NCBI GenBank assembly: GCA_002104895.1
Contig: MCFG01000048.1
Span: 18,501 to 82,500 of the forward strand
DNA from: Anaeromyces robustus
Lineage: Eukaryota > Neocallimastigomycota > Neocallimastigomycetes > Neocallimastigales > Neocallimastigaceae
Reading direction: 5' to 3'
Length of the DNA stretch: 64,000 bases
The first letter of the stretch is position 1. Each line of letters starts with the position of its first letter. Positions 59,401 to 64,000 of this stretch are shown one piece after another. Position numbers and translations under genes: made by a program. The notes beneath the pieces were generated by a model. It had not been told where the DNA came from and ran no database searches. It worked only from the letters and a program-made list of their open reading frames with translations.

Positions 59401-60268
59401 GTAATTAAAATGTTTATAAAATTAAAATTATTTAATATTAATTAAAATTATTTTGTGATAAATTTAATTAGATTATTTTTTAATTTATAATGTATACAAT
59501 TTGCATATCTATCAATATTTATTATGTATACATTTTTTATAATCTTTTTTTTTTTAATTTATAATGTTTAAATAAAAAATTAAAAAAAAAAAAAAGTTTA
59601 ATAAATTAAAAAATGGCTGGTTTATCATTTATCACAAAATTATGATTCAAAAAAAAAAGAGGAGAAGTTTAAAATTTTAATATTAAAAAAAAAAAGAATT
59701 TATTTTATTATAATATATTATAAATATATAATCAATATATGATCAATATATTTTTTATGTTTATAGTAATATATTATACTATATATGTATACATGTATAC
59801 ATAATTATATTAAATTTGTGTTTTAGTTTTTATTTTTTTAAAAAAAAATTTATATAATAATATATAGTATTTAATATATAATATTATAATATAATAATTT
59901 TTATTTATTTTTATTATCTTTTTAATTTTTTTAATTTTTTATAATTTTTTTTAATATTTTTTTTTTTAATTTAATATATTTTAAGTTATATTACAATAAA
60001 CACCAACCAAACCAAAAAAAACCAATACTTTTTAATAATAATAATAATTAATAATAATAATAATAATAACAAAAAAAAATTTTTTTTTTTTTTCTCTTTT
60101 TATCATTATCAAAAAGTTTAAATAAAGAAAGAATAAAAATAAAATCAATGATACATTACAAATATATTACAATACATTCTTACTATATCTAAATTTAATA
60201 TAAATAAATTAAAAAGTAAAACCGTGGATTATTTAAACATGAAATCATTTTTTTTAAAAAATTTATAA

Positions 60269-60270
60269 AG

Positions 60271-60305
<35 letters not shown>

Positions 60306-60370
60306 ATAGATAAATTAATAAATAGATAAATAAATAAATAAATAGATAAATTAATAAATAGATAAATTAA

Positions 60371-60417
<47 letters not shown>

Positions 60418-60419
60418 AT
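60269..60419. repeat. (AAAT)n array with GATA-containing higher-order unit
   Basis: About 150 bases of AAAT units, interrupted several times by AATAGATAAATTAAT blocks spaced regularly, then pure AAAT to the end. Confidence 0.85.
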
Positions 60420-61213
60420 GTATAATAATTAAAAAATGCTAAATGAAATGATGTAAATCAAATAATCATATTATCATGTAATCATATAATAATCATAAAT
60501 TACATATTACATTATTACATATTACATATATGATTTTATAATGATTCATTAGCATTTTTTTGTATCATTATTTTATATCATTATTATTTATATTATTATA
60601 ATAATAAATTATTATTTATTATATAAATTATTATTTATTATTATAAATTTATTATATATATTTATTTTTTAAAGAATAATCTTAATAATTAAAATTTACT
60701 GAAATATTTTTTTTTAAAATATTAATAATTAAATATTAAAAATTATTAATTTTCATTTTTAATAATTACTCTAAATAACAATTTTTGATGTACATAAAAA
60801 CAAATATATAATAAATATTTAATATATTATTATATGATTTATTATATTTATAATTAATTAATAATTAATATAGTAATTATTGAAAATTGAAAATAAAACA
60901 TAAATTATTAATTACAAAATAAATAATTAATATTTAATTGTTTTTTTTTTTTTATTATTATTTTAAATTTTAAATTTTTTTCTTCTTTTTTTTTACTAAG
61001 TAAAATAAAATTAAAAATTAAAATTAAAAAAAAAGTAATAATTGATTTATTATTTTTTTTTATTGAAATACATTGATAAGTAAATGAATAAAGAATTTAT
61101 TTACTTAAGTTATATGTATTATGATATAATAAATAATTCCATTTAGAAAAAAATATTAAAAAAAAAAGAATTAAAAATAATAATAATTTAAAAAAGAAAA
61201 AAAAAAAAGAAAA

Positions 61214-61995
61214 ATGAACAATTTTAATTTTCTTATATTATTTATCTCTTTAGTTTTTAGTAAGTATTAAGTATATATATATTATTATTATTATCATATT
61301 ATTATTATAATTTTTAATTGTATAGCATTTATTCATTATATTTAATAAAATAAATAATGATTATTATTAACTTTATAATTTTTATATTTTATATTTTATA
61401 TAACCTATATAACCTATATATTAAATATATAAATATATATATATATATTTTTTCTTTTTTTTTTTTTAAAAAAAAATAAAAATAATAATATTATATATTA
61501 GTTAATATAGAGAAAACTATTGCTATTGATAGTTTCTTTAAAACCTATGGAAATGTTACACGTACTGAACTTTTTGAGAAAACGGATTTTAAAGTTCCAA
61601 CTATTAAAATTAATTTAAATGAAACAGAATATACCACTTTATTTTTAAGTTTTCAATGTAACAGGGATTGTAGTCCAAATTTTTTAAAAAGAAATGAAAA
61701 ATGTTACACTGCTCCATGGGTTGACTTAAATTATGCTTTAAATAGATGTATTAATAAAAAATATATTGATATTTCCAATATTAGTCCAAAAGATTCCCAA
61801 TTAGTAAATAGTGTTAATGCCAATTCTCATAACGTAACTTTATCAGAATTTGAAAATATGATTACTACTTATTCTAATTTTACTTTAGAAGAAATCTTTT
61901 CTCATCCTTATCATCTTACTGATATTCCTTCTACTGAATTTGAAACGAATAATGCTTCTATGAATTTCAAATTAGAAAAGTAAGTTATTATATAA

Positions 61996-62034
<39 letters not shown>

Positions 62035-63936
62035 AAAATAAAATACAAAAAAAAAAAAAAAGTTTTATATTTAATATATTTATAATTTTTTTTTTATGCA
62101 TTAATCTTAAAAAAAAAAAAATATTTTTATAATGTATTAACTTTATATATTTTTTAAACTTTAAATTTTTTAATTATAAATAAATTTATTACGATTTATT
62201 ATTATTATCATTAATATTAACTACTACTACAACTACTACTACTACAACAATAACTACTACTATTATTACTACTACTATTATTATTAATCATTCATTCATT
62301 TATTCATTCATTAATTCATTTATTCATTCATTTATTTATTTGTTCATTTATTCATTCATTAAAAAAAAACAGAGAAGATTATTTTTTTCCACAAGTAAAA
62401 TTTTCTTTTGGTGGTAGATCAACTAAAGCTTATTCCAAATTAAGTTATAATATTAATATTAAAAATGGTGGACTTTTATTTGGTTGTAAACAATTACGTT
62501 TACGTGCTGAAGTTGTTGATCCTTCCTTCCTTAGAGAAAAAATGGCTTATGATTTACATAATGTTATTGGTTTACCATCTCTTTCCGCCAATTTTGCAAG
62601 ATTATATATTAATGATACTTTTATGGGATTTTATCTTTTAAGAGATGCCTTTAAATCTCAATGGGTAGAAAATAATTTTGGTGAAAAGAATACCAAACAT
62701 ATTTATAAATGTGATGAAGGAAGTCATAGTATTTATAATTGTAAAAATGATGATGATAATATTGATACTAATAAAGATAAAGATTATAAGAAATTTATAG
62801 AACAATTAGATAAAGCTAAATCTCGTGAAGATTTAGAAAAATTTTTTGATGTTAAAACTTTTATTAGATGGCAAGCCGCAAGATATTTATTTGGTTCTTG
62901 GGATCATAAAACCAATGGTCCTAATAATGTTATTTATCTTTATCATAATACCGTTACCGAAAAAGATATGTGGATACCACTTCTTTATGATTTTGATATG
63001 AATTTTGGTCATACTCATACTAAAACCAATCGTACCTTTTCAGAAGAAATTTATGATCCCAATAATAAATTATTTACCCTACTAAAACTTAATGATGAAA
63101 ATCCAGAAATTCTTTCACTTTTACAAGAATATATGAAACAAGTATTTAATCCATTAGTTTTAGTCACTCGTGTGAATCAATTAAAAGTATTTATTGAAAA
63201 ATATATTAAAGAAGATCGTACACCCGATGCTGAAGGTAAATTACCAGGACGTTTTGATAAAACATTTAAATCGGTTAGAGATACTTTTGATTATAATGAT
63301 TTTAAAAAAAATACGGAATTTACAACGATAAGAGCTAAACAATATAATTCTAATATTGAATATGATACCACCATAATTCTTGGTATAAAACAATGGATTA
63401 TTGAACGTTTTAAATTTGTATGTTCTCATTATAAATTTGATTGTAGTTATTCTGATACTTTTTTCGAAACGAAATATGCTAATTATACGGTAGATGAAAT
63501 TCGAAAAGAACAAAGAAATACTGGATGTAATGGTAGTGGTTATTCCTGTTGTATTTTCCCAGAAACTCAAAGTTATAATGGTAAAAGTAATTGGGGAGTA
63601 GAAGGTAATCAATGGTGTGTTTTAACGGATAAACAAATACCTAATAAAATTGTCACTCCGGATAAAGAATGTTGGTCGTATTTAGAAAGTAAAATACCAT
63701 GTTGTCAAGATCCAAGAACTAAAATTAAGAAAATAGATGAAAAAGGAAAAGAATGGGGAGAAGAAAATAATGAAAAATGTGGTATTACCAAAAATCAATA
63801 TGTTAAACAATGTCCAGATTATGCCACAGGATATTCCTGTTGTTATGAATGTAATATTGTTTATAATGATGGACATGATTGGGGAATTGAAAATGGTAAA
63901 TGGTGTTCCATTCCATATTCTTGTAATAAAAAATAA
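61214..63936 (+). CDS. CotH-domain protein with three fungal dockerins (array gene 8)
   Basis: Secreted protein of 695 residues from exons 61214-61259, 61502-61979 and 62373-63936; introns GTAAGT...TAG and GTAAGT...CAG, phases 1 and 2. Signal peptide residues 1 to about 23 (EKTIA). N-terminal block LFEKTDF, CNRDCSPNFLKRN and CYTAPW; the extra Cys and the EKTDF form match gene 1. CotH-like domain with VKFSFGG, LRLRA, REKMAYDL, a WDHKTNGPNN segment where the others have LDH plus a shorter loop (Asp near 352), and YDFDMNFG (380-387) followed by HTH instead of NF or NY. Dockerins begin near Cys560 (GSGYSCC), Cys608 (PCC) and Cys655 (GYSCC). The second reads IPCC instead of GYPCC and EKC instead of WC, so it may bind less well. 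Confidence 0.92.
62212..62360. repeat. ACT and TTCA repeats in intron 2 of gene 8
   Basis: Imperfect ACT/ACA triplets (about 62216-62280) are followed by TTCA tetranucleotides up to about 62360, directly before the A-tract and CAG acceptor. Confidence 0.8.
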
Positions 63937-64000
63937 GAAAATAAGAAAAAAATTGTAATATACATATAAGGAAAAAAATAAAAAGTAAAAAATAAAAAAG
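63937..64000. other. Window end, 3' flank of gene 8
   Basis: Sixty-four A-rich bases after the stop codon. The array may continue beyond the window. Confidence 0.6.

Larger units (their letters stand above)
55472..61213. other. Spacer between genes 7 and 8
   Basis: A/T-rich. Directly after gene 7 lies a Lys/Arg-coded purine tract and an ACGAAAA array (55647-55702); all frames there are repeat artefacts. Further on are a CAAAA repeat (57506-57537), a TTTCTG-rich patch (58010-58080) and an AAAT/GATA array (60269-60419). No gene is seen. Confidence 0.7.

Overview
The window is extremely A+T-rich nuclear DNA. Its intergenic sequence is almost only A/T homopolymers and short-unit repeats, while the exons are visibly richer in G+C. 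The genes have short GT-AG introns, A-rich start contexts and signal peptides. Seven of the eight main genes end in three, and the eighth in two, Cys-rich repeats of the fungal dockerin (CBM10-like) type. Together these point to an anaerobic gut fungus (Neocallimastigomycota); the genus cannot be fixed from this sequence.

Layout: eight paralogous genes lie head to tail on the + strand: 2164-4929, 15936-18194, 24445-27023, 34936-37661, 39951-42464, 45549-48225, 52710-55471 and 61214-63936. Each encodes a secreted protein of about 670-720 residues with a signal peptide, a conserved lineage-type N-terminal block, a CotH-type (spore-coat-H kinase-like) domain with an invariant YDFDMNFG motif, and a C-terminal dockerin tail. 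I rebuilt all gene models by splicing: exon 1 holds the first part of the signal peptide and ends in phase 1, and intron 2 (phase 2) lies just before the CotH core. All eight spliced models give a single uninterrupted frame. Gene 2 is the exception in structure: it lacks intron 2 and the third dockerin.

Between the genes lie a small secreted eight-cysteine protein gene (10238-10492) followed at once by about 350 bp of an AAAAT repeat; a broken minus-strand gene (29693-31082); a fragment of a bacterial-type CPBP/CAAX membrane protease (32256-32456, minus); a doubtful copia-like scrap (31277-31393); a 300-bp repeat present twice (8425-8742 and 11997-12300); and many microsatellites. The rest appears empty.

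Biological reading: fungal dockerins are known to attach secreted proteins to the scaffoldin of the fungal cellulosome. A tandem array of dockerin-bearing CotH proteins with intact kinase-type metal-binding motifs suggests a locus that supplies non-hydrolytic, possibly protein-phosphorylating, cellulosome components and has grown by local duplication. Genes 2-3 and genes 4-5-6 form sequence subgroups that are also neighbours; genes 1 and 8, at opposite ends, resemble each other most in the N-terminal block. The phosphorylation role is inference; the array, domain order and splicing are read from the sequence.
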